A stretch of 64,000 nucleotides of DNA from positions 248,126 through 312,125 of the forward strand of contig LSRX01000177.1 in NCBI GenBank assembly GCA_001939145.1, given 5' to 3'. The notes below the pieces were generated by a model. The model did not search any database. It was not told the DNA's origin and worked only from the letters and a program-made list of their open reading frames with translations. The DNA comes from Symbiodinium microadriaticum (Eukaryota; Sar; Dinophyceae; Suessiales; Symbiodiniaceae). The position numbers and the translations under genes are program-made. Every line of letters begins with the position of its first letter. Position 1 is the first letter of the stretch. Shown one piece after another: positions 1 through 9,665 of this stretch.

Positions 1-680
1 TTCAGTGGGTTTCGGCCTGAGCGGTTTGAAGGCTTTGGCAATGAGGCTCAGGGCCCTCCACACTTTGGGCTTCAACGCCCAAAACCCTCTGCTCTGAACA
101 CCCCTTAATCAATCCCTAAACCCCTGGACCCTTTAGCTCCTCATGTGCTTTGTGGGTCGGAGGGTCATGAACTTTCCCTGTGAGCAGAAGGACACCGCAG
201 ACTTAAAGCTGCATGTTGCTGCTCTCAGTCTCAAGCGTTTCAGGCAAATGCGTAGCATTAGCATCGCCCCAGCACCCAGCAGAACCCGCATGAACTGAAA
301 GCGCGAAGGAATACTTGTACTTCGCAGCCGAACTACGTCAACTTCATTCCAGAATCACGCGAACATGCAAAAACCCAGTACTGGTAGCTTGGTAGCTTAT
401 AGCATACCGATGGCACATGGCGCTAGCTTTCCCAAAGCACGAGCCTACGAGCAAAAGCCAGGTTAGCCAGGTTACCCCTGTACAGGAGAAACCCTAAGCC
501 ACTAAAGCCTAAACCTTAAACCCCCAAACATCAAAACCCTAAACGCCTAAACGAGGCCTTTTTTATGGAGTTTTGGGGCGAAGCTGAGCCTGTCTCTGTT
601 GAAGCGCAGCTGCAACGCTGCACCTGGCAGCAGCAAAGGTATCCAGTGCGTTATGGAAGGCTTTTGGGCTTCTTGAGGGT
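1..680. other. Left-end stretch without a supportable gene
   Basis: Mixed-composition DNA with scattered degenerate CCCTAAA-like words, clearest at about 485-550. The reading frames here are short and low-complexity. No splice-consistent exon, RNA gene or fold-back was seen. Confidence 0.6.
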
Positions 681-1320
681 GCATACATACATGCAGACAC
701 ACACTCTCTCTCTCTCACACACACACACGCATAATGACATGTATACACAAGTATGTATGTATGTATGCATGCATGCATGCATGCATGCATGTGTTTACAC
801 ATGTCAATAAGTCAAGTATATGCCTGTATATACATATACATATACAGATACATATTTCTGTGCGTGTGAACCTGCATGTACACGTATAACATACACATAC
901 ATACACATGTGTATGTATGTATGTATGTATGTATGCATATATATATACATATATATATATACGTGTATAAATAAATAAACAAGTAAATATTATATATATA
1001 TATATGTATATTTGTGTGTGTATATGTATATATATATATGTGTGTCTGTGTGTGTGTCTGTGTGTGTAGATGTATGGATGTGTATGATTCGCAAACACAG
1101 ACACAGACACATGCACATACATACATACATACATACATACATACTTACTTACTTACTTACTTACATACATGCATGCATACATACATACATACATACATAC
1201 ATACATACTTCCCATGTATATATATGCATGTAAATACATGCATACATACATACATACATACATACATACATACATGCATAAATACATCCATGCATGCATG
1301 CATGCATACACACACACACA
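681..1320. repeat. CATA/TACA tetranucleotide and CA/TA microsatellite, left part
   Basis: Long runs of CATA/TGTA with interruptions of ATGC, CA, TA and ACTT units. All six frames stay open over long stretches only because the repeat lacks stops, so the Tyr/Ile/His- and Cys/Met/Val-rich frames are not genes. The same repeat resumes at 9869 beyond the retroelement, so this is the left half of one microsatellite split by an insertion. Confidence 0.95.
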
Positions 1321-1321
1321 C

Positions 1322-1504
1322 TGCGAAAGTACACTGGTACAGACAGAGCACCAAACTACCCTAAAGTAGATCAATGCACTCGCTCACTCGACCTCAAGCA
1401 AAGTAAGCCCTGAAGTTCAGAGGCGCCTTTCACTGCTCAGGGCAAAGTCGTCTTGAGCCACCAAAGTGGCAGGTCAGAGGGGAGAATAAGACGTGTTAAT
1501 TTCA
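1322..1504 (-). repeat. 3' LTR of the copia element
   Basis: 183 bp, matching 9686-9868 at a constant offset of 8,364 with no difference seen. On the plus strand it begins TGCGAAAGT and ends TTTCA. It holds five AAAGT words. A hairpin-capable stretch lies at 1459-1472 (GCCAC / GTGGC arms). Promoter, R region and polyadenylation sites cannot be placed from sequence alone. Confidence 0.95.
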
Positions 1505-1520
1505 CACGCCTCCTCGAGAT
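1505..1520 (-). other. Candidate polypurine tract next to the 3' LTR
   Basis: On the element's coding strand the bases just before the 3' LTR include GAGGAGG, a short purine run. Plus-strand priming normally starts here in LTR elements. The run is short and interrupted, so the call is weak. Confidence 0.3.
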
Positions 1521-1774
1521 TAAAGTTGTTTACTTTATTCTCGTAAAGTACACGTCTATACATGTGTGCATGCACGAAAGAAAGTGAGCTTGCTTTTGCG
1601 CTTCAGGGAGAAAAGTTGCAACGAAGGTCTCCTATCTACAACCTTCACAAAAAGTTGCTTGCAAAGTCGGAGAAAGGCTGGCGTCGTGGTGTCCAGAAAG
1701 TGTCGTGTGCTCACGGCACAGTGAAGTGCAGCGTGGCAAAGTCGCCAAAGTGAGGCCTGTGTAAAGTAGCCTCA

Positions 1775-2776
1775 TCATAGTCGAGGTCTCGCGTAATGTT
1801 GCAAAAGTTCGCGAGGCACCTCGTCCCACCAATGTGAATTGGTGAGCGCCTCATAGGCGCGCGCAGGAACGGGTAAGTGGAAAAGTCTGTAGAATACACG
1901 ACTGTGTTCGAAAGTGTTGTTCAGCGCATTCACCAAATAGTCCGGTTCAACCCGATGCAAAAGTACCACCATTCCAGATAAAGTCGCAGCGTCCACGGCA
2001 GGGTGGAGCTGAAAAGTTGTTGTTGGCATCAACCCAATAAAGTAATCCAGGTATCGTCGATTCCAGATTCGACTGGAACTCAGAACAGTGTTCCACCTGG
2101 TCCACGAAAGTCTGAGGCCGATGGTGGTCAACATTGGGCCATATGATGGGTTCGAAAGTCCCTGTTGAAGTCTTATGGATAATCCAAAAGTAAAGAGCAG
2201 CAAAGCACTGCGAGGGCTAAAAGAAAAGTTGAGGACCTGGTTCGAGAGCCAGGCGCACTCGTCGCCTCGGAGCTCAAAAAGTCCTCCACGTAGCACATGC
2301 AAAAGCTTTGGCACCAACAAAGTGCTTGGGAATGTAATCCATATCATAAAAGTTGCCATGTCGTCTCCCAAAGTGCGGGGCACTCCAGGAAGAGGGTACC
2401 TGAACAGAAAGTGGAACATCGTATGCGAAATGATCCAAAGTTCAGCTGCTGTGTATACACCAGGATGCTCTCGACCAGGGTACAAAGTAGCAGCTAAGGC
2501 TGGCATCGAGGAAAGTGGCAGCGAGCCTGGCAGCATCTGCAAAGTCTCCCAAGGTGGGATTCCCGGCCAAAGTTGGCCCGGGATCCACAACTGTTCGCAC
2601 TGCCTTGTGCGAAGAAGATCTCGAAAAGTTGCCGGCTCATATTGAGCATTGTACATAGAAAAAGTGGGCTGCATGACTTGCCCCCAGAAAGTATACGGGC
2701 CATCATGCTGAACCGGCCCAGTTTGGTCTGGTCTGGGCAAAGTCTTTGGCGCTGGCAAAGTTTTCGGAGGCATCAC
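1775..2776 (-). CDS. Copia accessory frame, part after the in-frame TAG (about 333 codons)
   Basis: This frame begins in-frame after a TAG at 2792-2794 and runs to a stop at 1775. The nominal first codon at 2776 is GTG, followed by ATG. It lies in exactly the same frame as the upstream part (2792-3166), so the two form one reading frame of about 464 codons broken once. The product has a proline-rich start, then a mostly hydrophobic, aromatic-rich globular-looking sequence with the tract SHTMFHFLFRYPLPG. No clear signal peptide, transmembrane helix, zinc motif or recognised domain was seen. It is not a convincing env. AAAGT density is as high as in the rest of the element. Function unknown; a role in transposition or host interaction is a guess from position only. 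Confidence 0.7.
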   Translation of the reverse strand: MMPPKTLPAPKTLPRPDQTGPVQHDGPYTFWGQVMQPTFSMYNAQYEPATFRDLLRTRQCEQLWIPGQLWPGIPPWETLQMLPGSLPLSSMPALAATLYPGREHPGVYTAAELWIISHTMFHFLFRYPLPGVPRTLGDDMATFMIWITFPSTLLVPKLLHVLRGGLFELRGDECAWLSNQVLNFSFSPRSALLLFTFGLSIRLQQGLSNPSYGPMLTTIGLRLSWTRWNTVLSSSRIWNRRYLDYFIGLMPTTTFQLHPAVDAATLSGMVVLLHRVEPDYLVNALNNTFEHSRVFYRLFHLPVPARAYEALTNSHWWDEVPRELLQHYARPRL

Positions 2777-2791
2777 TGCAAAGTCTGGTGG

Positions 2792-3166
2792 CTAAAGCCT
2801 GCTCCGAAATCGCAAAGGCACCAAAGTGCGCCACACAGAAAGGTACTTGAGGCGGCGCAAAGTGCGCGCCTCGTCCAGGGCACACAAAGTCTCTGCCAGG
2901 TGCAAAACAAGTAGATCGTCTGCCGAGGCAAAGTCACAGACCTTTGCCAAAGCAATATCACGCAAAAGTTGCCTGACAAAGGTAAGGTTCTCCAGCTCGT
3001 TCAAAAGTAGCTCTTGCAGAAAAGTCTCCCTTTGGAAGGGATAATACCTCAGCCAGAAAGATATGCCAAAGTATGCGTCTGCCGCGGGGAGGTCAAAGTT
3101 GTTCACCAACCTTGCACAAAAGTCCAGCAACTTCCCAAAAAGTTCAGAATCCATCTGCGGTTCCAT
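2792..3166 (-). CDS. Copia accessory frame, part before the in-frame TAG (124 codons)
   Basis: It starts with ATG at 3166, 458 bp after the pol stop, and ends at TAG (2792-2794). The product is rich in Leu, Phe, Asp and Glu and looks helical, with the tract LRDIALAKVCDFASADDLLV. The frame stays open after the TAG for another 338 or so codons. The stop is therefore either a recent nonsense change, a readthrough site, or the real end of a small protein. No family was recognised. An in-frame amber stop in an otherwise open frame in an element with identical LTRs is unusual. Confidence 0.65.
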   Translation of the reverse strand: MEPQMDSELFGKLLDFCARLVNNFDLPAADAYFGISFWLRYYPFQRETFLQELLLNELENLTFVRQLLRDIALAKVCDFASADDLLVLHLAETLCALDEARTLRRLKYLSVWRTLVPLRFRSRL

Positions 3167-3624
3167 CCATAAGGCAAAGTCGCAGTGAAACGGGGCAAAG
3201 TTTCACGCATACGGCAGCGAGTGAAAGGCGCAAAGTTTAAACGCAAAACCCACGACAAAACCGAACACCCTGAACGGAAAAGTCAAGTGAGCTTTCTTAT
3301 GTACATTAAAAGAAAAGTCGTGCGTTGCACGGGAAAATCATCATCACCAGAAAAGTCACACACCTCACCGGCAAAGTTTCACGGTAAAAGTTTCTTCATT
3401 TCGGTTCGGGAAAACTGGAAAACGGAAAACTTAAAATCGGAAAAATCTAAAGTACAGTAGAGAAAGAAAAGTTCCTACACAAGCACAAGTGACATGTCCG
3501 CACAAGCAAGCAAAAGTACATGTCCGCAACAACGTGATTCTCTCAACTCTCAAAGTCTCTTCTTTCTCGTCTGGGTTCTTCTGGGAAAGATGATGAGTGG
3601 CAAAGTCCAACCCACGATGGGTGG
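3167..3624 (-). other. Non-coding spacer between pol and the accessory frame
   Basis: No open frame of note on the element's strand. AAAGT stays frequent here (for example around 3199, 3232, 3315 and 3373), which shows that the pentamer enrichment does not come from codon use. On the plus strand it is A-rich, with short GGAAAA-like words around 3410-3450. Confidence 0.6.
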
Positions 3625-6600
3625 CTAAACCACAAACCCAAAAGTAGGAAGGTGGCGGTGCAAAGTATCCTTTGCAATGTACTTCGTGAGAATATCAGCT
3701 GGGTTCAAAGTACCAAGCACCTTCCGAATCCGAACCATGCCTGAAGCAACAAGTTCCTGAACGTAAAGGTACCGAAGCTCAACATGCTTCGTTTTACGGC
3801 TAGCACCGAAACGTGAAGCAATACTCTTCCCAACGTTGCTATCCGTAAAAACACAAAGGTTAGCTTTCTGAAAAAGCTTGGATTCCTCAACAAGAGATCT
3901 CACGAAAAGTGCGTCTGCGGTCCCAGACCCAATCGCATAAAGTTCGGCCTCTCCACTCGAGAGGGCCACAGTGGCCTGAGTCCTGCTGTGCGAAAGTATA
4001 TTCGCACCGAGCACGAACAAAGAAACTCCTGAAGTGGAGCGACGGGTATCGTGACATCCTGCCCAGTCGCTATCAACATAAATGTTAATGTCTATTGCTT
4101 TGTGTTGTGGTGAAAGAGAAAGTGTTGGCTGAAGCTTCTGTTCAAAGTTCTTGGTTCCTGCGAGGTACTTCAGCAAGTGCTTCACTTTAGCTTCATGCTC
4201 CGAAGTTGGAGCGGAAAGTCCTCTGCTTAGCTCCTTCACGGCGTACATGATGTCTGGGCGCACGCTCGAAAGCCACAAAAGTTGGCCAACGGCGCGCCTG
4301 TAGCGCTTATGGTCCTCAGGTTCCAAAGGCTCGACATCAAAGTTCTTCCTTAAAGCGTCCGATCCTGGAGCAAGCGCGTGGCGGCACTGGGTCAAACCGT
4401 AAAGTTCTAGCATAGCATCAGTGTAGGATGGGCTCATGCCTACAGAGATGAAAGTTGAGGTTCTCTTCAGGTTCCGGCCTAAAAACGTCGCGCTGTTGCC
4501 TTCATCTAAAGTACCAGTCACCTTAAGCAACAGGTCCTTTTGAAGATCGGCAATCAAAGTGGAAACGTCAGCACATGAACCAAAGAACATCAAATCGTCA
4601 ACATAGGCTAGAACATAAAGCTTCTTGCTTTCGTGAACGTACAAGTTGGGGTCTGACTTCATGCGCCTAAAGTTGTTCTTCTCCATGACAGAAGCAAAGT
4701 GCTGCTGCCAAAGTTTGGGGCTGTGTTTCAAACCGTAGAGGGCTTTCCGAAGCTTCCACAAAGTGCGTCCTTCTGGGTAGAACTCAAGAGGCGGAATGAC
4801 ATAAAAGTCTTCATTCACTAGAGCATGAAGGAAAGCTGTGGATATGTCTCCTATCGAAATGTGCCATCCCTTGGCCACGGCCAAAGTCAGCAACAAACGA
4901 AGTGTGGTGAGGGAAGGTGTAGAGGCGAAAGTCTCATCCTTATCCTCCACCTGCTGCGTGTAACCACGAGCGACAATGCGACAACGCACAGTGCCGTCGG
5001 GCTTACGAAGTTTCACCCACTTCGTGGAGATAGCAGACTCCAAAGCTTCACGCGGGACTTTGTCAATGTCAACTTCGTCAAAGACACCAAAGTCACGCAT
5101 CGACTTCATCTCCTTTGTCATACCTGCAGCCTCTTCCTCATGCGGAAATTCGGTGTTGTACCAAATGTGCGGATTCTCAAGTGTCTTCATCAGCAAAAGT
5201 TCTTTCTCATCTTGATTAACCGCAACTGGCACTTCCAAGTCCTGCTTCGTGGTCACAGCAGAAATTCGAAAGTCACACACGCGAAACCGCTTGGGAGTTC
5301 TGGCAAAAGTCACGCTTGCCATTCTCTGCACCTTCGAGGTACCAACAGGCAAAGTTTCAGAAGACCTCTTGGTCGGCGAAGCAGACGCCTCCTCAAGTCG
5401 AGGCCTGTTAGCCAAAGGTTCAGGCAAAGCTGCTTCACTGCTCGACCGTGTTTGGCCTTGTACCTGTTGATCCAAAGTGACCGACGGCGGTTCAAAGTTG
5501 TCACCTTCACTCATGGACTCCCAGTCCGAAAGGTTGTCTCTCGGAGGGATTGCTTCAGCTGCCGCGTCGTCAAAGTCGTCTCCAAGAAGTTGCTCGACTT
5601 CCTGCAGGTCACTAGGTGCAAGTGGCTCACTTGCTTGCTGCTGCTGCTGCTCCTCACCAAAGTTCGAAGGGTCAAGTGCAGTCGCCTCCTCGGACCGCTT
5701 GGCTGGAAAGACAAAAGTGTCCGTTTCAGCCTTCGAACCTGTGGGGTCCCAGGGGCGCGCAGAGATCGACTGCAAAAGTGCGACATCCGCTTGCCGGGAG
5801 GGCGGGTGGCGTTTGACACTGCGCGTCTTAAAGACACCGCTGGCGTCAGCAACAAAGTGCTGATCTGACTCCGTGTCCTTGCCAAGCCAAATGCCCGGAA
5901 CAAAAGCAGCACGTCCCTTCAAAGTGTGAGGCTTGCGGAAAAGCACAGTTTCCCCAAAGCGGCAAAGAAAGCCAGCGTACTTCTTGCGCCAGCGCCGCTC
6001 AAAAGCGGTAGTGCCTTCCGCGTTGCAAAGGTAGCGGTTTACAAGCCACTGCGCATGACGCACCAACCAAGTGAAAAGTGCAGAGTGCACCGAAAGGTCA
6101 ACGTCGTAGCGCTCAAGGATCTCAAGCCGCAAAGCCTTGATCTGTCCATACAAAGTGGCTTGCATGTTGCCAACAGTGCCCTGTGCTTGCTTCCAGCCCA
6201 CAGGAGTGGAACGGAAAGAAAGTCCGCCGACTTCACCGGTAACCGAAGTTGCAATAGCGCGGAGGGCGGGCTCGGGATCGCATTGCAACACGCCAAAAGT
6301 TCGACCGGTTTCAAGCACAAAGCGTCGCAACTCCGCTTGGCTGTAAGGTGTGCGAGCCTTGGTAGGAATCACAACTGAAAGTGCCATGTTGGTCAAAACA
6401 TCGACAACGTTTAAAATTGTGATCTGCTCACCACCAGGCTTATCGCCAAGAAAGCTAAAGTCCATCTGCAGCACAGGCTGCTTCAGGGAAAGTCTGCGGC
6501 TCTTGGCTTGCTTGCTCTTGGAGCGCACACACACCTCACACCACGGCTTAAAAGGCAAGTGAGTCAACTCATGCTCAAGCCGCTCCGTCAAAGTTGGCTC

Positions 6601-9600
6601 GCCGGGCTGCTTAAGTCCCTTAGGGCGACGCGCAACATACTCTGGAGCTTCTGGCTCAACGTCAACAAGTTGCAAGTCTGCCTTCTCAAAGCAAGTTGCT
6701 CCAACAAAAGGTTCGCTGACCAAAGTTGCGCCTGACTTGCGCCACACATCTGCGTGCCAAAATGGCGCTGCATCACTATCTGGGCGCACAACCAAAGTCA
6801 TGCGACCGTTACCGAGCTGGTCTTCAAAGTGAGCATCTTCCGGCACAAAAAGTGTGTTTCGCGACTCGTAGTGAACACGCACCCAACACGACGGAAAGTC
6901 AAGCCACAAGTCGTGCGTGTACGGTTGTGCTGTTGCCGGGTCCTTCTCTGAAAGTTGCTCGAGCAAAGCCTTCTTAAAGTCTTCCAGCGTTCCTGAGGAG
7001 GTCTGCTGCAAGCGCAGACGAAAAGTGTCCTCGGTGCTTTGCTCCTTGAGGCCTTTCTGGGGCTGCTTGAAAAGTGGTTGTGGGGCCTCAACAGAAAGTT
7101 CTTGTTCCTGTTCCAAAGGTTGTGGTTGTGGCTTGGGCTTCAAAGGTGTGGGTTCAGGTAAAGTGGTTTGCTTGCCAACCAGCTTACGGCCGGTGGGTTT
7201 GGAGGAAAGTTTAAAAACAGTTCTACCAACAAAGCGCTCTGGAGCTGGACCCTTTGGGTTCTCAGATTTACGCCAGTTGTCCGTCAAAGTTTCTTTTCTG
7301 CCATCTGCGTACTCAAAGTAGGTCACGCGTTCATCAGAAAGGTCCTTCAAGTCTACGGGTCTATCCTTAGTCCCTTCGGGAGAAAAGAAAGTAGCTCTGA
7401 CTCTTTTGTGTATGCGGGTCAAAGTATTCCCCGAGAGCTCCCACTTGTCAATGTGATACTGTACAACAGGTTTGAAGGTTGGGGTGAAAGTTGGGGCCAC
7501 TAAGGTACCTTGGGCACTCATGCCATGAAAAGTGTTGCACACTACCTCAAACTCATCCTTGTTGAAAGGTGCCAAAGTGGGCCTCAAGAACAGAAGTGAA
7601 CCATGCCTAATGATGGGCACCTTGTGTCCATCTGGAGTTGAAAGTGTGTTCTGGTTCCTAGAAGAAAGGTTCACATCAAATCCGGACCTCAAAAGTCTAC
7701 CAACAGATACCACACAATAGGGGACATCACACACGTAAAAGTGAAGAAAGCACGATTGTCCCTCAAAGTCAACCTTCACAAGTCGCCTTCCGAAGATCGT
7801 CAAAGGTTGACCCGAAATGCTCCTCAAAGGTGGAGCCTTACCGGTGAGTGGCAAAAGTGGCCACTCCGAAGCAAAGTCCTTTGGACAACAATGTGTGGCA
7901 GCTCCTGAATCAAACAGTATCCAGGGGTCCGAATCTTCCAAAGTAGAAGCCATCAAGTGCTCCTCCAAAGCATCGTCCTTGAAAGTCGTATTCAAATTCT
8001 TAAGACCAAGATCCCCAACACTGAAAAGTCGTTGGTTCTCCTCCGTGCGACCATTCAAGGAGAAAGTCTCCAGCGGGGCCATCAAGGCCGGAGGTACAAA
8101 GTCTGAAGACTCTCCGAAACCACCAAAGTTGAAGTCTACAACTCCATTCGTCATCCCATCAACTCTGAAAGTGTTACCCAAACCAAAGTTGCCAAGCACA
8201 ACAGCCGACATGAGCAAAGTGCTCGGGCTGACGCTCGCCTTAGCCTTGGGTTTGGCCCTGGGGGCCGAAAGTCCTGGTGGTCCTTCCAAAGTAACAGCTG
8301 ACACGGGCAAAGTTGCCGCGCCACTGGAAGAAGAAGCCTCCTCCTTAGGCTTCAAAGTTTCGGCCTTCGCCGAAGGGGCGGCCTCTGCAGGCCAAGGTTC
8401 TGAAGCAAAGTCCGAAGACCAACCCCAAGGATCCCAGGAATCCCAAGACTCCCAAGACCAAAGTGAATCATCCCAAGTCTGATCCCAACTGTTGTCGTAA
8501 AGTTCGCTCACGGCGTTGATCGCCCAGTCGGTCCAATCGGACCAGTCCTCAGACTCACCAAAGTAAGTCCAATCGCCTTGGTCATCATTCCAAAGTTGAT
8601 CATCACCATCAACAGCTGAAACCCGATAAGTAGGGCAGTTGCTTGCAAAGTGTCCTGTCTTGCCACAAGACCAACACACCGAAGTGGATGACAAAGTGGG
8701 CTTTCCTTTTCCTTTTCCTTTTCCTCCTTTTCCTTTTCCTTTCATGAAATTCCAATGCTGATTGTTTCCTTTTCCTTGCGACTTCGAAAAGTCCTTTCCT
8801 TTTCCTTTTCCTTTTCCTTTTCCTTTTCCTTTTCCTTTTCCTTTTCCTTTCCCTTTTCCTTTTCCTTTTCCTTTCTTTCCTTTTCCTTTTCCTTTCCACA
8901 AAGCTGCCGCTAGGGCACCAATGTCCATTGGAGCCGAGGCTCCTCCTTGAAAAGTTGCGTTCGCCGAAGTTTGCGCAACAGGGTTCATCAAAAGTCTAGA
9001 CCTGTGGTACTCGAGGATAACTTCACGTACTTGTGCATAGGTCTGCAAAGTCCTAGCATTCAACCGCAAATGTTGTTGCAGGGCTCCCGTTGTCTTGTTC
9101 AGCAAAGTTGCAACAAGTACACCATCAGGTAAAGGTACACCCGACTGTCTCTCGTACCTAGTCTTGATTGTCTCCCAAACGTTAAAGTCCTGTTCAAAGG
9201 TGGCTGGGTTGAACTTAAAGTCCAGAAGCTGCGTCAAAAGTGACGTGCTCCTCGTGGCTCCTGGCAGCGAGAACTTCTTGTAAAGTCTCCTCCAGGTCTC
9301 AAAGCCATTGCTGTCTTCGTTTTGCCGAACAATAAGTTTAGCCGAATCCTTCACAAGTTGAGAAAGTAGATAATGTAGCTTTCGGGAGAAAAGTACTCGG
9401 GCGGCGGTTGCATCAGCATCGACATCACCTGTGTCCAAAGTCACAGCCAAATGTTCATCCAAAAATTCATCATTCCTAATTTCGGCTGCATCTAGCAAAG
9501 CCACCGCACCTGTCTCGAACATCGAAATGTACGCTTTAAAGTTCCACGACCATTCTTCCCAGTCGGCAGGATTGCCGCTGAAAGTGTCGGGCAAGGGAAG

Positions 9601-9642
9601 CCTAAGCTTACCTGTAAAGTCTCCTTCGCCTCCTAGGGCCAT
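3625..9642 (-). CDS. Gag-Pol polyprotein of the Ty1/copia element (about 2005 aa)
   Basis: One open frame from ATG at 9642 to a stop at 3625, with no frameshift between gag and pol. Domains in order (residue positions by hand, within a few): Gag 1-230; Gly-Lys repeat 250-316; zinc knuckle CWSCGKTGHFASNC (CX2CX4HX4C) near 325-338; Trp/Asp-rich acidic stretch 352-410; aspartic protease with DSGA near 580; a long low-similarity spacer to about 1010; a pre-integrase H/C motif (HELTH then CEVC) near 1026-1040; integrase core with Asp near 1062 and 1124; reverse transcriptase 1510-1710 with YVDD near 1692; RNase H 1855-1990 with VDSDWAG and ADILTK. At the third integrase catalytic position (35 residues after the second Asp) there is Gly, in QGTVGNM, where the family has Glu. 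The length is well above the 1300-1500 residues usual for copia. Confidence 0.95.
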   Translation of the reverse strand: MALGGEGDFTGKLRLPLPDTFSGNPADWEEWSWNFKAYISMFETGAVALLDAAEIRNDEFLDEHLAVTLDTGDVDADATAARVLFSRKLHYLLSQLVKDSAKLIVRQNEDSNGFETWRRLYKKFSLPGATRSTSLLTQLLDFKFNPATFEQDFNVWETIKTRYERQSGVPLPDGVLVATLLNKTTGALQQHLRLNARTLQTYAQVREVILEYHRSRLLMNPVAQTSANATFQGGASAPMDIGALAAALWKGKGKGKKGKGKGKGKGKGKGKGKGKGKGKGKGKDFSKSQGKGNNQHWNFMKGKGKGGKGKGKGKPTLSSTSVCWSCGKTGHFASNCPTYRVSAVDGDDQLWNDDQGDWTYFGESEDWSDWTDWAINAVSELYDNSWDQTWDDSLWSWESWDSWDPWGWSSDFASEPWPAEAAPSAKAETLKPKEEASSSSGAATLPVSAVTLEGPPGLSAPRAKPKAKASVSPSTLLMSAVVLGNFGLGNTFRVDGMTNGVVDFNFGGFGESSDFVPPALMAPLETFSLNGRTEENQRLFSVGDLGLKNLNTTFKDDALEEHLMASTLEDSDPWILFDSGAATHCCPKDFASEWPLLPLTGKAPPLRSISGQPLTIFGRRLVKVDFEGQSCFLHFYVCDVPYCVVSVGRLLRSGFDVNLSSRNQNTLSTPDGHKVPIIRHGSLLFLRPTLAPFNKDEFEVVCNTFHGMSAQGTLVAPTFTPTFKPVVQYHIDKWELSGNTLTRIHKRVRATFFSPEGTKDRPVDLKDLSDERVTYFEYADGRKETLTDNWRKSENPKGPAPERFVGRTVFKLSSKPTGRKLVGKQTTLPEPTPLKPKPQPQPLEQEQELSVEAPQPLFKQPQKGLKEQSTEDTFRLRLQQTSSGTLEDFKKALLEQLSEKDPATAQPYTHDLWLDFPSCWVRVHYESRNTLFVPEDAHFEDQLGNGRMTLVVRPDSDAAPFWHADVWRKSGATLVSEPFVGATCFEKADLQLVDVEPEAPEYVARRPKGLKQPGEPTLTERLEHELTHLPFKPWCEVCVRSKSKQAKSRRLSLKQPVLQMDFSFLGDKPGGEQITILNVVDVLTNMALSVVIPTKARTPYSQAELRRFVLETGRTFGVLQCDPEPALRAIATSVTGEVGGLSFRSTPVGWKQAQGTVGNMQATLYGQIKALRLEILERYDVDLSVHSALFTWLVRHAQWLVNRYLCNAEGTTAFERRWRKKYAGFLCRFGETVLFRKPHTLKGRAAFVPGIWLGKDTESDQHFVADASGVFKTRSVKRHPPSRQADVALLQSISARPWDPTGSKAETDTFVFPAKRSEEATALDPSNFGEEQQQQQASEPLAPSDLQEVEQLLGDDFDDAAAEAIPPRDNLSDWESMSEGDNFEPPSVTLDQQVQGQTRSSSEAALPEPLANRPRLEEASASPTKRSSETLPVGTSKVQRMASVTFARTPKRFRVCDFRISAVTTKQDLEVPVAVNQDEKELLLMKTLENPHIWYNTEFPHEEEAAGMTKEMKSMRDFGVFDEVDIDKVPREALESAISTKWVKLRKPDGTVRCRIVARGYTQQVEDKDETFASTPSLTTLRLLLTLAVAKGWHISIGDISTAFLHALVNEDFYVIPPLEFYPEGRTLWKLRKALYGLKHSPKLWQQHFASVMEKNNFRRMKSDPNLYVHESKKLYVLAYVDDLMFFGSCADVSTLIADLQKDLLLKVTGTLDEGNSATFLGRNLKRTSTFISVGMSPSYTDAMLELYGLTQCRHALAPGSDALRKNFDVEPLEPEDHKRYRRAVGQLLWLSSVRPDIMYAVKELSRGLSAPTSEHEAKVKHLLKYLAGTKNFEQKLQPTLSLSPQHKAIDINIYVDSDWAGCHDTRRSTSGVSLFVLGANILSHSRTQATVALSSGEAELYAIGSGTADALFVRSLVEESKLFQKANLCVFTDSNVGKSIASRFGASRKTKHVELRYLYVQELVASGMVRIRKVLGTLNPADILTKYIAKDTLHRHLPTFGFVV
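8701..8896 (-). repeat. (GGAAAA)n hexamer tract coding the Gly-Lys repeat of Gag
   Basis: On the coding strand this is almost pure GGAAAA (plus strand TTTTCC), interrupted near 8740-8795 by a short unique piece. Each hexamer codes Gly-Lys, giving about 30 repeats just before the zinc knuckle. It is likely a nucleic-acid-binding basic arm of Gag. The tract is nearly all purine on one strand, so it could also act as an internal polypurine primer or form a triplex; neither can be shown here. Copy number is likely to vary between element copies. Confidence 0.9.
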
Positions 9643-9665
9643 GTCTTCTCACCAAAGTTCCTTGG

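Noticed and set aside
690..1370. Several Cys/Met/Val and His/Tyr/Ile frames
   Set aside because: Translations of the CATA microsatellite in all frames.
4825..5868. Long plus-strand frame (347 codons) over pol
   Set aside because: It lies antisense to the integrase/RT coding region with no domain of its own; the AAAGT-rich, stop-poor strand makes long shadow frames likely.
7817..8482. Plus-strand frame of 221 codons over gag
   Set aside because: Antisense shadow of the Gag-Pol frame; composition follows the opposite strand.
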